DNA from: Nemophila menziesii
Taxonomy: Eukaryota; Streptophyta; Magnoliopsida; Boraginales; Hydrophyllaceae
Direction: 5' to 3'
Assembly (NCBI GenBank): GCA_029959085.1
Contig: JARWIR010000051.1
Span: 2,480,001-2,544,000, forward strand
DNA: 64,000 bases
Positions 24,401 through 36,673 of the stretch are shown piece after piece. Both the position numbers and the translations under genes were made by a program. The notes below the pieces were generated by a model that had not been told where the DNA came from, did no database searches, and saw only the letters and a program-made list of their open reading frames with translations. Every line of letters starts with the position of its first letter. Position 1 is the first letter of the stretch.

Positions 24401-26707
24401 GTCTCATGTATTTTTTTCTCCAGAAGCAATGAATCTGTGGAAGGGCAAAATAGTCTTTTCACTCATCTATGCCCATTGCTAGTTATTAGATTGCTTCCAC
24501 TTAGAGTTTTTGATAACCTAAACTCTCCTCTTGTGTATGGTAAACTTGGTATGTTTATTTGTATTAAATTGATTAAATTCTTTTTACTTTTTTTTGTTTA
24601 TTTTAAAATAAATCCCTAAACTTATATTTTAATGATTATCAATATTCCATTATTTCTATTTGCAGATAGTGTAGATGAGCCTCAATCTATTGTCACTCTT
24701 CTAATTAACAGGTTCTTTTCTTAAATAAAAATAAAATAAAATATAAAATTGTGAGCTTTGATTAGACAATTTTATAATTATAATTCTTTTTTAGGGCGTT
24801 TAATAAGTTTCAGTTCGAAGATGTTCGAAAACTTGCAGCTGAGCTTTGTGGACGTATTTACCCTCATGTATGTTACAATGTTCTTTAATTAATTCAATCT
24901 ATTTTTTTATTATTTATGATTGTTTATTTTTATTATGTATATATATATACAGATTCTCATTCCTTTAATTACTACTGAATTGGAAAGTGCGACAAATAAA
25001 AAGGATATTTTAAAGATTAAAACGTGTCTATTTTCAGTTTGTACATCTCTCATGGTAAATATGTTATTCATATATATTTAATTTTAAAAAAAAAATGTTT
25101 TTAACATTTTTTTTGATATAGATCAGGGGTAAAGGCTTTAAAGCTGATATAAATAAAATAAGGAATTTAATCGAGACAATATTGTATTGGCCATCTAGTG
25201 AAGGAGATGAAGGTAAATTTTACTAATTTAAAACGGTTTTATACTTTTGTTAAATTAATTCTGACTATTTTACCCCTTTGTAGTTTCTAAAGCACAACAT
25301 GGATGTATCGATTGTTTAGCGTTAATGATATGTACTGAAATACAAAACCCAAAGGCATTTAACAGTTCAGTCAAAGAAAGTCAAAGTTCAGTTTACACAT
25401 ATGTGATTAATGGGTTAATACAAGACAAAGATTCTTCTATGATTAGTATCTCATTTCGGTTATGTATGGCAAATGTACTTATTAGTACGTGTCAGAAAAT
25501 CTTGGACTTTGGTAAAAAACCCTTGGCTCGAAAGATTTTACCTTCTATTATTAATTCCGTTCAGGTAAATTTTTTATCCTTTGTTGCACTTTAGGTCCCT
25601 AAACTATGCAAATATTCATTAGGTCCCTATATTGTGCAAACAACACATTATGTTCCCTATGTTAATTTTTTAAAATTAATTAATATATATATTTTATATA
25701 GGTTTTTAGGGTAAATTACCAAATACCCCCTGTAATTTGACTGACATAAGTTTTAAAAGGGACAAATACCCTCATTTTTTGCACTGTAGGTCTCTAGAGT
25801 ATGCAAATATTGCATTTAGGTCCCTATATTGTGCAAAAAACGCATTATGTTCCCTATGTTAATTTTTTTTTTAAATTAACTAATATATATTTTACATATG
25901 TTTTTAGGGTAAATTACCAAAATACCCCTGTAATTTGACTGACATGTGTTTTAAAAGGGACAAATACCCTCCTTTGTTGCAGTGTAGGTTCCTAGACTAT
26001 GCAAATATTGCATTATAGGTCCCTATATTGAAAACGCATTAGGTTCCCTATGTTAATTTTTTTTTTTTGTTATATAATTTATATATTACTATAGGAATTT
26101 ATGTAAATCAAAGCTTAAAAAGATAATTTCAAAAAGTTGGGGGCCAAATTAACATATTTAAAATTTGAGGTGGCCATTGTCAAAAAAAAATATAGGGGGC
26201 CCAATAAGGCACTTATATAATTTTTTTTATTTTCTTTGAACAGTAAAAAACTAATTTTCGTACTGTATTTTTATAGTGTTTTATGGATTAAATATTTATT
26301 ACTTTTTCAGGGTATTAGTGAACCAGAGATAAGAGCTGCATGTGTACAGGTTCTATTCTCTGTAGTGTATCATTTAAAATCTGGACTTGTTTTGTACTCT
26401 TCTGAACTTTTAAGAATTGCATTATGGTCCCTAAGAGAAGGATCAGACAAGGTAATTTTGTTAAATTTTTGTTACGTTAATGTTTTGTTTTGATTAATTA
26501 GCGTGTTTGTAAAATTGTAAATAGGAAAAACTGGCTGGTACAAAATTATTAGCGTCTCTTTTAGCAAGTGAAGAAAAAGTGATAGCAAGTATAGCTGAAG
26601 GATTAGTCGAAGCAAGAGTGTTACTTCAAAGCATATCTTTGAAAGATTCTGAATCGGAAATTCGTGAAGTATGTCAAAAATTGCTTAGGTGTATTATTTC
26701 CTCGTAA
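21476..26707 (+). CDS. armadillo/HEAT-repeat-like protein, 998 aa, 21 exons
   Basis: I assembled these coding exons: 21476-21632, 21735-21835, 21915-22125, 22205-22286, 22345-22543, 22609-22707, 22792-22932, 23007-23180, 23276-23454, 23523-23666, 23741-23829, 23917-24075, 24142-24361, 24424-24548, 24666-24711, 24795-24867, 24953-25054, 25122-25212, 25284-25564, 26311-26451 and 26525-26707 (TAA). All junctions are GT-AG, all phases agree and the total is 2997 bases. The start chosen is the first ATG in frame (NNSSSELIM follows); an ATG nine codons later is possible. The protein is helical and leucine-rich with recurrent segments such as LLPLLDERDGASKAVVKLV and AVIVRFLSYISEH, typical of ARM/HEAT solenoids. 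No catalytic motif, signal peptide or membrane span is seen. The specific function and ortholog are not identified. It is the only intact host gene here, and its 3' exons are duplicated downstream. Confidence 0.88.
25583..26200. repeat. tandem repeat of about 195 bp, three copies, in intron 19
   Basis: Three consecutive units begin TTGCACTTTAGGTCCCTA (25583), TTGCACTGTAGGTCTCTA (about 25780) and TTGCAGTGTAGGTTCCTA (about 25977). Each contains CCCTATATTG, GGGTAAATTACC and TTGACTGACAT motifs. They enlarge intron 19 to 746 bp. The equivalent intron of the duplicated copy (about 54516-54900) carries a different number and arrangement of the same unit. Confidence 0.8.
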
Positions 26708-28045
26708 TTTGTAATTTTTAATTTATTTGTTACATACAGTAAAAGGGTAACTTGTGATCTACACAAGCTTTCGTATAAGCTTATAATCAAATTTGCATAT
26801 ATAAATAGATGACAAAAATAGTATTATCAAAGATTTTAAAAGAAAATGAGTTATGATAATTTTTATTTAAAAGAATCCGAGTTCATAGGTGTTATGAGAA
26901 TAGTTTCATGATAAAAACGACTTGTTTTTTAAAAAAAAAAAATTACTAGCATTTTTGAAATATATTTGTGTTTCTAATTTTTTGTATTTTTTGGTGTGTG
27001 TTTAATTTTATCCAACGTATAAATTTGATGATAATAATGATATTTTCCTATTTTTTAAAAAAAGATTTAAGTTATTGAATTTTTACATAAAATAAAACAT
27101 CAGATTTCAAAAAAAAAATCGACAGTTTCTGTCAAAAAAATAAAAAAAAATCAACAGTTTTGAAATGTATTAGCGTGTTTAACCGTTCAGCCTTTGTGAT
27201 ATATGCTTGAAAGTGGTCGTTGTCAATTGGATATCCAAAGGCGATTGTAAAAATTTACTTCCATCTATACCCATGAACAAATGTGTGGTTATGTGTCAGT
27301 TATTAGGCTATATAACCTATTTATGAAGAACTGGTTCATATATTTTTTTACACTAAAACTTCTTAGCTTTCTTACAACTTTTTCTCCCCAAATTCTACCT
27401 AAGAGGCTTTATCACAAATCGTTATTGATTTGAATAGTAGAGTGTTATCGGTATACTTTTTCTAAGAGGGTAATAACACATTTTTATTTGTACAAGATTG
27501 AATTGTAATTTTTGGTAGATTGAATAAGATTTATTTTGTTGTGATGTGGTTCCATTTTAACATAACATGTGGAGAATACGCTTTACGTTCTATCAGGATG
27601 GTATCTTTATTAATCCAAAAATGACTATGATCGTGCTTATAAATCATAACATGTATTTCTAGTTAGGAGTAAATATTGTCCCAAAAGAATGCCCTAAGAA
27701 AGGGTAGAAGGGAGTTTAATTTGTTTTAACATACTATACTTAATATAGAAAAACGTAAATAAATTTAAAAAAAAACTTAAATTGTAAGTTTATTTTCACA
27801 ACCTATTCTATTTCAGTTTATAATCAGATAAAATATGAAATATATATAATAAAATCAAATAAAGGATATTCACTTATTAGTTTTTGTCAAAAGATATCAT
27901 TTAAATTTTATTTTTTATTTTTTAATTAATTTTATTAAATACTCTATGTATTTTATAACCTTAATTTACCAATTTGAACTCCACCTTTAATGAATAAAAT
28001 AAAATTACAGTCCAAATTTGATTAATCAAATATTTGGAAATCTAA
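26708..28045. other. intergenic DNA downstream of the 21-exon gene (duplicated)
   Basis: No gene. The first part, to 27790, is matched by 55515-56630 with small differences, so it belongs to the tandem duplication. The rest (27791-28045) has no counterpart in the second copy. Confidence 0.7.
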
Positions 28046-28214
28046 TTTTTTTTTTATCGGTAAATCAAACTTTTATTAAATGAAGCCCAAAACTGTCAAC
28101 ACATTACATACTAGGCCCATATCTAATGGACTGAATACCTTACTCCTATATTACTAATTAACTATTACAAACTTTAAACAGCCCAATACATTTTAAAATA
28201 TAATGAAATAACAA

Positions 28215-31200
28215 CTAACTATTACAAAAGTTATTACTCGCATCATTAGCTCTTTGACTTCGGAAATTTCTCTTCTTCAACTTTACAGTCACATAAGCTT
28301 TTATCACATTATAAAGCCTTTTTTCATTCATTTGCCTATCTCCATGTTCTCGCTTATTCCTTTCAAACCACATAAAATAGATATATGTAGTAATAATCAC
28401 TCCAGCTATCATCACCATATCCAAATGACCACATACCTTCTGAATATCTTCAAGTAGCTCTTGTGTAGTGTTTACATTAGCACTAATACCACAATCACCA
28501 AGAACTCTAAGAATAATTTTTTTTGAGAAATCACAAGTAACAAAAAGATGATTACTATCTTCATTCTCAGTTTTACACAAATAACAAACAGGATTAACAT
28601 TCAAACTCCAAACATTTAATCTATCTTTAGTAGGTAATCTTCCCATTGCAACTTGCCAAGCCACAAATGAGCATCTCGGTATACAAGCTTTAGACCACAC
28701 TATATCAAACCATCTCACTTCACTATTATGATCAATAATTCTATTCATGGTTTTTTTATAAGAGAACTGACCTTTAACAGTTTCAGTCCAGAAAATTTTG
28801 TCTTTCTTATCAGTTAGGTTAATGCCATGTATTTGAGGTAGAATCTTCCCTATACAAGGAGGTATTCTCCACCTTCCTCTACCAAAACATTCTCTAACTG
28901 TCTTATTACAACTCAGATTACTCTCATCACAAGATATATTAAGTAATTCTTTCACTCCTTTCCTTTTAATCCACTTATCCCACATTATAAAGGTTAACTT
29001 CCCATCTCCAACTTCATGATAAATCAAATCATAAACTATTTGTCTGACTTTGAGCATTTGCTTCCACATCCATGAATGGTATTGTTTAGGACTAATGCTC
29101 CAAATACACTTATTTTTTAGTATATTCTTATTCACCCACAAGCTCCAGAGATTGTGATTATGAGAATAAAACCTCCAGAAGTTTGAAAGCAAGCAAGTTT
29201 TATTGATAATTTCAAGATTAGGGATATTTAATCCCCCTTCTTTCTTACTACTACAAATTGTATTCCAAGCTATTCTAGCTCCATAAGCATTATCAAGATT
29301 GCCCTTCCACAAGAAGCCAGCTAGTCTCTGATTTAATTTATAAATTACCTGTTTAGGAAGGAGAAAGATTCTGCACCAAAAGGTAATTTTGCTTATTAAA
29401 ACAACTCGGATAAGCTCAACCCTTCCTGCATAAGACAATAACTTTGAGCTCCATTGTGAAATATTACTACAAATCTTCTCCACCAGTACATTTCCATCTG
29501 ATATACTCGTTTTTTTGAATTTAAGGGTACACCAAGGTACCTCACAGGAAGAGAACCAATTTTAATGTTCAAAATATTTGATATACTTCTTTTAATCTCA
29601 TCATTTACCCCTCCAAAATATAGTTCACTTTTGGAGAAGTTGATGTTTAAACCAGAGCATCTTGAGAATAGATTAAGTGCATCCTTTACTACTCTAGCTG
29701 ATTTCTCATTTCCTTTCATAAATATTGATAAATCATCTGCAAAAACTAAGTGATTTAAGCTTATATCTTTACACCTTGGATGATAACTGAAATTCTCATT
29801 ATTTGCCACCACTTTAAACAAGCTTGAGAAGACCTCCATGCATATAGAAAAGAGATAGGGTGAGAGAGGGTCACCCTGTCTCAACCCTCTCTTCCCTTTG
29901 AAATAACCACAAGATTCACCATTTATGCACACTGAATAGTAAGGTGTGCATATGCACATTTGTATCCATTTAATAAACTGATTAGGAAAATTTAAAGCTT
30001 TCAAAGTGTTAATTAGAAAAGTCCAATTTACACTATCATATGCCTTCTGCAAATCTAAATTTATAGTGCATGAAGGGCTAATAGATTTTTTTCTCATAAC
30101 AACTCACCACCTCTTGGGCAACAAGAATATTATCAGATATAAGTCTTCCACTAACATACGCCGCCTGATTTAATAAAATGATAGCACTCATAACTTTTTT
30201 TAAACGGTTCATAATAACTCGTGATATAGTCTTGTATATAATATTAGTACACGAGATAGGACGAATTTTTTTAACACTAGCAGGGTTCTTTTCTTTAGGT
30301 ATTAGCACAATTTTAGTTGAGTTTACTTGAGAGAGCAATTTACTTGACCAGAAGGTTTGTTTAATAGCTGAACAAAATTCAACTCCAATTATATCCCAAG
30401 CATTTTTAAAGAATAAAGTCGTGAACCCATCAGGGCCAGGGCTCTTTCCATCTCCCATAGCAAATAAAGATTTTTTAATCTCCTCATCTGATATAGGAGC
30501 AATTAAATCATCAATACTTTCTTCAGGTATTGATTTGTTTAGAATAGACTTTAGAGTATCAACTGAACAGGTTTCTTGATCTTTTTCTTCAGTCCCAAGT
30601 AGAAAAATATAATAATCAACAAACTCTTTTTTAATATCCTCTTGCTCAGTTAAGATTGATCCATCATCTTTAATTAAGGTAGATACAAAATTCCTTGCAA
30701 TTCTACCTTTTATTAACCTGTAATAATATGCAGAACTAATGTCAGAGTCATTTATAAATAGAGCCCTAGACTTCTGCTTCAAAGCTTCATGATAAGATAT
30801 AGTGGCAATTTCCAGTTGATGAACAAGTATTCTTTCTTCAGTTATATCAATCTCAGAACTGTTCCCTTTCATTATTTTCTGTTGAACAAATTCTAGCTGA
30901 TCTTTAATATTGTCAATATCATCTGAGTGCTTCTTAAAATATCTGTTATTAAACTTCTTAAGTTCACCCTTTACAAGCTTCAGTTTCATACACAAACTGA
31001 ACATATGATTTCCATTAATTTGAGTTTTCCAAGTGTTCTCAATAAGCTTCTTATATTTATCATGTGTGGTCCACACATTAAAGAATTTGAAAGAGCATGG
31101 CTTAGACTTTTTTGTATCTCCCATAATGAATTTAATAGAGCAGTGGTCTGATGTAGAAGGAGGATTGATTATTACACTAGAAGCATATGTATTAATCCAT

Positions 31201-31820
31201 TTTGTATTGATAAATGCCCTATCTATTTTACTAGCCCTTAACTGTCCTTGATCATTCTTGTTAGTCCAAGTGAAGTATTGACCACCATAATGGTGTTCAT
31301 ATAAACAGGCATCTTCTAGACACTCAGCAAATAAATAGGAGATATTTGGTAATGTATCACAGTGTAGTCTATCTTCAATCTTTAGTATTTCATTAAAATC
31401 TCCAGTAAAACATACACACTGATTCTCATAATGTTTACTTAATTGTACCATATCTCTCCACAATATTTTCCTCACATCCTCATCATTACTTGCATATATA
31501 AAACCAATAATGAAGATATTATTTGTATTACTATCTGTGACTTCAATGAATATAAGTTGAGAAGTTTCTGAGATAAGCTTGATATCAAGGTAATTGTTAT
31601 CCCACATAATCCAAATCCTTCCACTATCACATTTATTATAGTTGTGAAGCATTTTCAAGTGAGGAAAATGCTCACTTATTATCTTCAAGCTATTAGGTTC
31701 TCTCACTTTAGTTTCAAGAAGCCCAATAAGCTTTATTTTATTCTGAAATATTAAATCCTTTACATCAAGTTGTCTGAGGAGGCTATTGAATCCCCTTACA
31801 TTCCAAGAAGCAAAAATCAT
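28215..31820 (-). pseudogene. LINE ORF2: endonuclease, reverse transcriptase, zinc-binding region
   Basis: The ATG at 31820 overlaps the ORF1 stop as ATGA. The N-terminal APE-type endonuclease begins MIFASWNVRGFNS, with GDFNEI and, later, the catalytic SDHCS. RT motifs follow: IRPISCTN, the LDLQKAYDSVNW segment with the first catalytic aspartate, GLRQGDPLSPYLFS and the catalytic FADD. After two frame changes (near 30080-30097 and near 29396-29483) come RYLGVPL, SYAGRVELI and the zf-RVT cysteines (CYLCKTENEDSNHLFVTC). No C-terminal RNase H is seen. All domains are recognisable and only the two frameshifts disable it, so this is a relatively young copy. Confidence 0.9.
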
Positions 31821-33019
31821 AAGTTTGAAGGCCTAGTAACTTCACCTTGTCCACCTTCATTAACAAATTTCATAATATCCCTATCAATTTTGTTTTCAAC
31901 AGGTTCTTTAAGTGTATCAAAGGAATTAGAACATGACACCTTGTTAGAAGCAGATTTTTCTTTATCTTTATATTGATTCTGATTACTACTTTTACAGTTT
32001 CCCAATCACTTTCATCAACCTTCTCCTTTCCCTTATCTCTGCTTTTATCCTCATTAACTTTTGGCATCCAAACCTTTGTTATGTTTGGACACTTTCCATT
32101 ATTATGACCAATTTTGCCACAGTCACTGTAAATGTGTGGTTTCCAATCATATACCACTTTAACTATCTGTAGATCTTCCAATCCTATATCAACTAATAGC
32201 CCATCAGGAAGCTCTTCTTTAGAATCAATTTCAACACACACGAGCATATCCTAACCTTGATTTAGACTCAGTCATACTGTCCATTTGTAAAGGAACACCA
32301 ATTCCACTCGCAATATAACTCAAACCTCTTCTTGTCCACATAGCCATTGGTATGTTAACAAGTTTAACCCATATTGGTATCTTTGATAGATCAATCTTTT
32401 CAAACTGCATCTCCATTTGCCAAGGTCTTAGAAGTAGAGGAATTCCATTGATATGCCACATCTACTCTAGGACTCTCGTATATGATTGTTCATTCTCAAA
32501 TTTGAAGATGAATGTGCCATTACTTCCTGATTTTACATTAACTTTTCCAAACTTCAACCATTGAAACTTAACAAAGCTTACAACATTATAAAACGATGGT
32601 GATTTATCAATAAATTGCCCTATAAGACAATTTTCCCACTGATCAGAACCTTCATCTAAAACATCTTTTGGAGGAGTGATTATTTTCCTATTACCTTGAC
32701 GAATTGGAGGGTGATAACCCAGATTAAGAGCCGGATTTTCATTCTTACCAAATAGCTTCGACCATTCCTTAGGTTTAACCACTTCACCAGTAATATTCTC
32801 TTCAACATATTGAGTAATCATTTCAGATGCTCGATCTTTCTCCTTTCTCTGTTCAGATTCCTCTTTACTTATCTCTTTTGGAGGGCTTATTGGAGGAGTA
32901 ACTTCGTTATTTGCACTTTCCGGCGAGAACATCAGATGAGTGATGTTCGTATACTTAGTCTTCGACTTCGATTTCGAATTCGTACCATTAACTTTGCCTG
33001 AATTGAACACTTTAGTCAT
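31817..33019 (-). pseudogene. LINE ORF1 (nucleic-acid-binding, DUF4283-like), broken
   Basis: I place the start at the ATG at 33019 (MTKVFNSGKVNG). Four pieces in different frames follow one another to the TGA at 31817-31819. The middle contains a DUF4283-like region (FVKFQWLKFGKVNVKSG; then WHINGIPLLLRPWQ and LSKIPIWVKLVNIP). A degenerate zinc knuckle follows, HIYSDCGKIGHNNGKC, in which the first cysteine is not in the usual place. ORF1 proteins coat the LINE RNA. At least three frame changes inactivate this one. Confidence 0.8.
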
Positions 33020-33269
33020 TCTGAGAGTAATACACGATGTAGAGTGTAGGGTTAGGGGTGGGTTATGTTTATGAGGTGGTGGTCGGTTGAAAGGTTGTGA
33101 TGAATGGATAAATTTTTTTAAGCTGATTTGAATATAGATCCCAGATTTTGGGATAAACACTAAATCAGCTAAAGAAAAAAGCAAAAAGGTGTGTAAAAGT
33201 GGATAAAGGGGTGGAAAACAAAAAAGATTTTGTGGAATAAAAGTTAGGTGAGATGAATGGTATTTTAAT

Positions 33270-34650
33270 GGGTAAATTTCCGGTAAAGTCCTTGACTTTT
33301 ATCCAAAGTGCCCCCTATTTTTAAAATCCTCTTCGGTGGCTTTTTAACTTTAATTTTTTTGTCACCGTTAGCTTTTTTTTCAAATTGTCAGCTGACCGTT
33401 AGTCAATGTCATCTGGTGCCACGTTAGTGCCACCTCACTGTCACGTCTGTTCCACCGAAGCACGACGTCACCATCAATTACATGTCATTAATTTTTTTTA
33501 TACATTTGTCTCCTTCTTGGCCGCGCTTCACCATCATCAATCGAACCCGAATTAAGGTTCAAAATAACAAAGAGCAAATACTCCTCACCAGTCTCCTCCA
33601 AATACTTCTAAGCAAATTCACAAATCCAATTGTATTTTATAAAAATTAATCTGGCTCTTCCCAGATTCTTACATGTCAACCCTCCCAGTTCCCATTTAGC
33701 TAAAACATATAAATAAACTCTCAATTACATAAACAGTTGTATAAGGGAGATAAAAAATCACTGAAAAGTAGAAATAAAGCAGAAGAACAAACAATTAAAT
33801 CACTAGCAAACCTCAATTTAAGCATACAGAAACAAGAACACCAACAAAATTGCAGAAATTGAACTTAAAATTGGAGATGATGAAGATAAAGGTGGATGAG
33901 TGATTTTAGTGGGCCCCATAACTCTTCCCGGCCACCATGTTCCATTTTTTCTCTGAACCCACACGAGGCTTCGGTGGAGGAGTGATTTCAGTGGCCCCAT
34001 AACTCTTACTCGATCGATATTAAGATCAGATCCTCCTCTCTTTGTTTATTTTCTTTTCTCCATTGCGTGAGTGGTTGAGAATCATCACGTCTGTATATAT
34101 AGTACAAACCTTTGCAAGCATCTTTAGCATAGGAAAACTATGAACAGAATGATGGCCTCCCATTAAGATCTCAACATTGTCAATTCATATCTTTCCAGGG
34201 GTTTTATATACCATTGTTTATTTGGATTAGAACTTATTTTATTTTGAGTTAATTGCATCATAGGTCCCTAGGATTCGTAGATTTTACTAGAACATGACAA
34301 TTATAATATTTGGGCACTTCGATTGTTGATGGAGTAGCAAAGCCGGTTAATGATGTGGAGAAAGGATACGAGCGGCGGCGATTTTTTTGTGCCGGAGAAC
34401 GAAGAAGAAGAAGATAGGTTTTCAAAAAAATTAATGAGGTGTAAATGTCGATAACGTGGAGCAGACGTGATGGTGATGTGGCACTGACGTGGCGCCAGAT
34501 GGCATTGACTAACGATCAACTACAGAAATTTTAAAAAAAGGCTAATGGTGACAAAAAAATGAAGTTAGAAGGCCACCGAGGGAATTTTTAAGATAAGGGG
34601 CGGCTACTGTATTTTGAGTAAAGATCAAGGGTTTCCCGGGAATTTTACCC
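33270..34650. mobile_element. Mutator-like element carrying internal foreign-looking sequence (possible Pack-MULE)
   Basis: The left end GGGTAAATTTCCGGTAAAG and right end GGGAATTTTACCC belong to inverted repeats of nearly 200 bp (33270 to about 33465, and about 34445-34650). A perfect 9-bp target duplication TATTTTAAT lies at 33261-33269 and 34651-34659. No transposase is encoded. The interior contains a PWWP-like coding fragment on the minus strand. The right end and right target duplication are also present in the second duplication unit (to 57025), so the insertion predates the duplication. Confidence 0.9.
33818..34000 (-). pseudogene. PWWP-domain-like fragment inside the MULE
   Basis: The minus strand reads SLVWVQRKNGTWWPGRVMGP (about 33910-33970), which closely resembles the VWV(R/K)..GSWWPG(R/K)(I/V) core of plant PWWP-domain proteins. 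The DNA around it also contains two copies of an AGAGTTATGGGGCC..TAAAATCACTC-like stretch. Only about 25 residues look domain-like, so this is a captured gene piece, not a gene. PWWP domains bind methylated histone tails, but a function here is not claimed. Confidence 0.5.
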
Positions 34651-34659
34651 TATTTTAAT

Positions 34660-35793
34660 TGATATATGATCGTCAAACATTATGTTAGAAGAATATAACA
34701 AAAGTTTTGTTTGTAAATATACCAAAATTAATGTCATTAAGTTGAAGTTAAAAATTAAAATATTATATTTATAAGAATAATTTAAAAAGTGTAAATATCT
34801 AGAACATACAAATTTCATACAATTAGAAATTTCATTTTTTTCTTTTTATAAATATATTAACTTGTATCATAAATTTTATTTTATTTTTATATAAATTAAA
34901 ATTATTATTAACTCAACACTTATTTATATACACGTCAATTGTAGTACATCTTTTTTGTAAATACAAATTATATATGTATAGTGATTTTAAAGATCTATAT
35001 ATAGTTAAAAGGCATTTTGTTTTTTAACTGTTAAAGACATCTAAAAACTCTACAATATTGCATTAGTTTCATTTAAATTTTAATAAATTTTGAATATGTG
35101 ATAAATCTATTATTTATTTACTTAAGAATGAGATGGAGTGTAAAGAAGAAATTTTAAAATATGTCAATTATCCTATAAATAAAGAACCTAAATGCTAATG
35201 AAAATATTGGAATCATAGTTCTCAGACTTTCATGGAATATCAAGTTTCTTAATTAAAAACTCGAAACATGTCACTAGCTAATTCCACTCTTTAATATTCT
35301 GCACCCAAACTTAATAAAATCTCTTTCATATATTTTTTTAACTTTTAATATAAATAATTCCTACTAAAATAAAGGTTTTGATTTAAAATTTTGTCTATAA
35401 CCTTCAAATCACCATGTCTAACTTTTTATTTGTTCCACAATAATTAATTCAATTTGTCCATATAGCCGACAATATTTATAGGTTCATATCACTATTTAAT
35501 TTTTTATTAAGGTTTCAAGTATGACCAAGGGTCTTATTCTGGAAGACTCAAAACTAGTGTAAGAAACACGTCAATAACATTACTATTTTTAAGACTCATC
35601 AGATTTATATATAAAAACATTGTTTTCCTATTTTTCTTCATATTTAAATTCAAATGTATATATTTAAAACTTATAACAAAAACTACCAAAAGCAAAATTG
35701 TAAAAAAAAATTAAATAAGTTTAATAACATAATAATAAGTAATCAATATAATGTATTTCAAATTAATTTAATATAGGGAAAATTACCCTATGA
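34660..35793. other. noncoding DNA in duplication unit 1
   Basis: No gene. The whole stretch is matched by 57035-58175 in unit 2 with scattered differences, so it is ordinary AT-rich intergenic DNA that was duplicated. Confidence 0.7.
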
Positions 35794-35801
35794 GCCCTCC
35801 C

Positions 35802-36370
35802 TAGGGATGGCAATGGTTACGATTAAAAACCGAAATCGATGATAAACGAACTGATTGAAAACCAAATTATATAACCGTGGTTAAAACCATTACGTTATGG
35901 TTTTGAAAAGTGTAACCGATGGTTAAAACCGTTAAGTTATGATTTTTGATAAAAATAAAACCGAAAAACCGAAAACCGTTGATTATCATATATATTTTTA
36001 AATTTTATAATAATTTTGGTTAAATTAGATATATTGAAATTCTAAAAGAAAAATCAAAATACTAGATTTAACCAATTAAATAATAAATATACAATTTAAT
36101 CAAATACCAACACAATTTCTTATAAACTTTGTAGTTTTCTTTTATATGTGTGGTTTTATTTTAGGAAAATTATTATATTTATCAAATTATCATTTAAATA
36201 TGGTTAAAAACGGTAAAACCGTTTATAAAACCGAAACCGAATAATACGGTTATGGTTTTGAAAAATGTAACTGATCGTTAAAACCGTTAAGACATGGTTT
36301 TTAATTATAAAAACGGTTATCGTTATGGTTTTTGGAATTTTTGCAAAAAACCGATCTGTTGTCATCCCTA
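35802..36370. mobile_element. hAT-type MITE, TAGGGATG family
   Basis: The ends TAGGGATGGCAATGGTTA and GTTGTCATCCCTA are inverted repeats like those at 19850-20394. The flanks GCCCTCCC (35794-35801) and GTCCTCCC (36371-36378) match at 7 of 8 bases. Duplication unit 2 holds the unfilled site (CCCTATGAGTCCCCCTGACA, around 58163), so the insertion is newer than the duplication. The interior is rich in AAACCGT/ACGGTT motifs and has no ORF. Confidence 0.93.
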
Positions 36371-36673
36371 GTCCTCCCAACAAGATTAATTGCTCTTCAT
36401 TTTTATATTTAACATTTTCTTCAAAAATCGTAATTTGATTTTTTTTCCTTTTTTGCCCTAATTCTATTTGAAACTAATTACTTCACATAACTATCTCACT
36501 AATTTCATAACATATTCTCCATCCTTCGTTCTCTATTAATCATCTCTATTCTTTTTCTCTGTTAATCAATGAAGAAGAAGGATAGAGATATGTTAAGAAA
36601 TCAGTTATCATTTATGATCATCTCCATTGAACTATCCTTCTAATGTGCAGCAAAAATGGTGAAACAACACTTT

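Larger units (their letters stand above)
28046..33240 (-). mobile_element. L1-type LINE, near full length, reverse orientation
   Basis: The 3' end is marked by a T10 run at 28046-28055 on the plus strand, i.e. a poly(A) tail on the minus strand. ORF1 and ORF2 follow in the correct order on the minus strand. The 5' end is somewhere after the ORF1 start, before the MULE that begins at 33270. I could not find a matching target duplication for the flank GGAAATCTAA, so the 5' limit is approximate. Confidence 0.85.
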
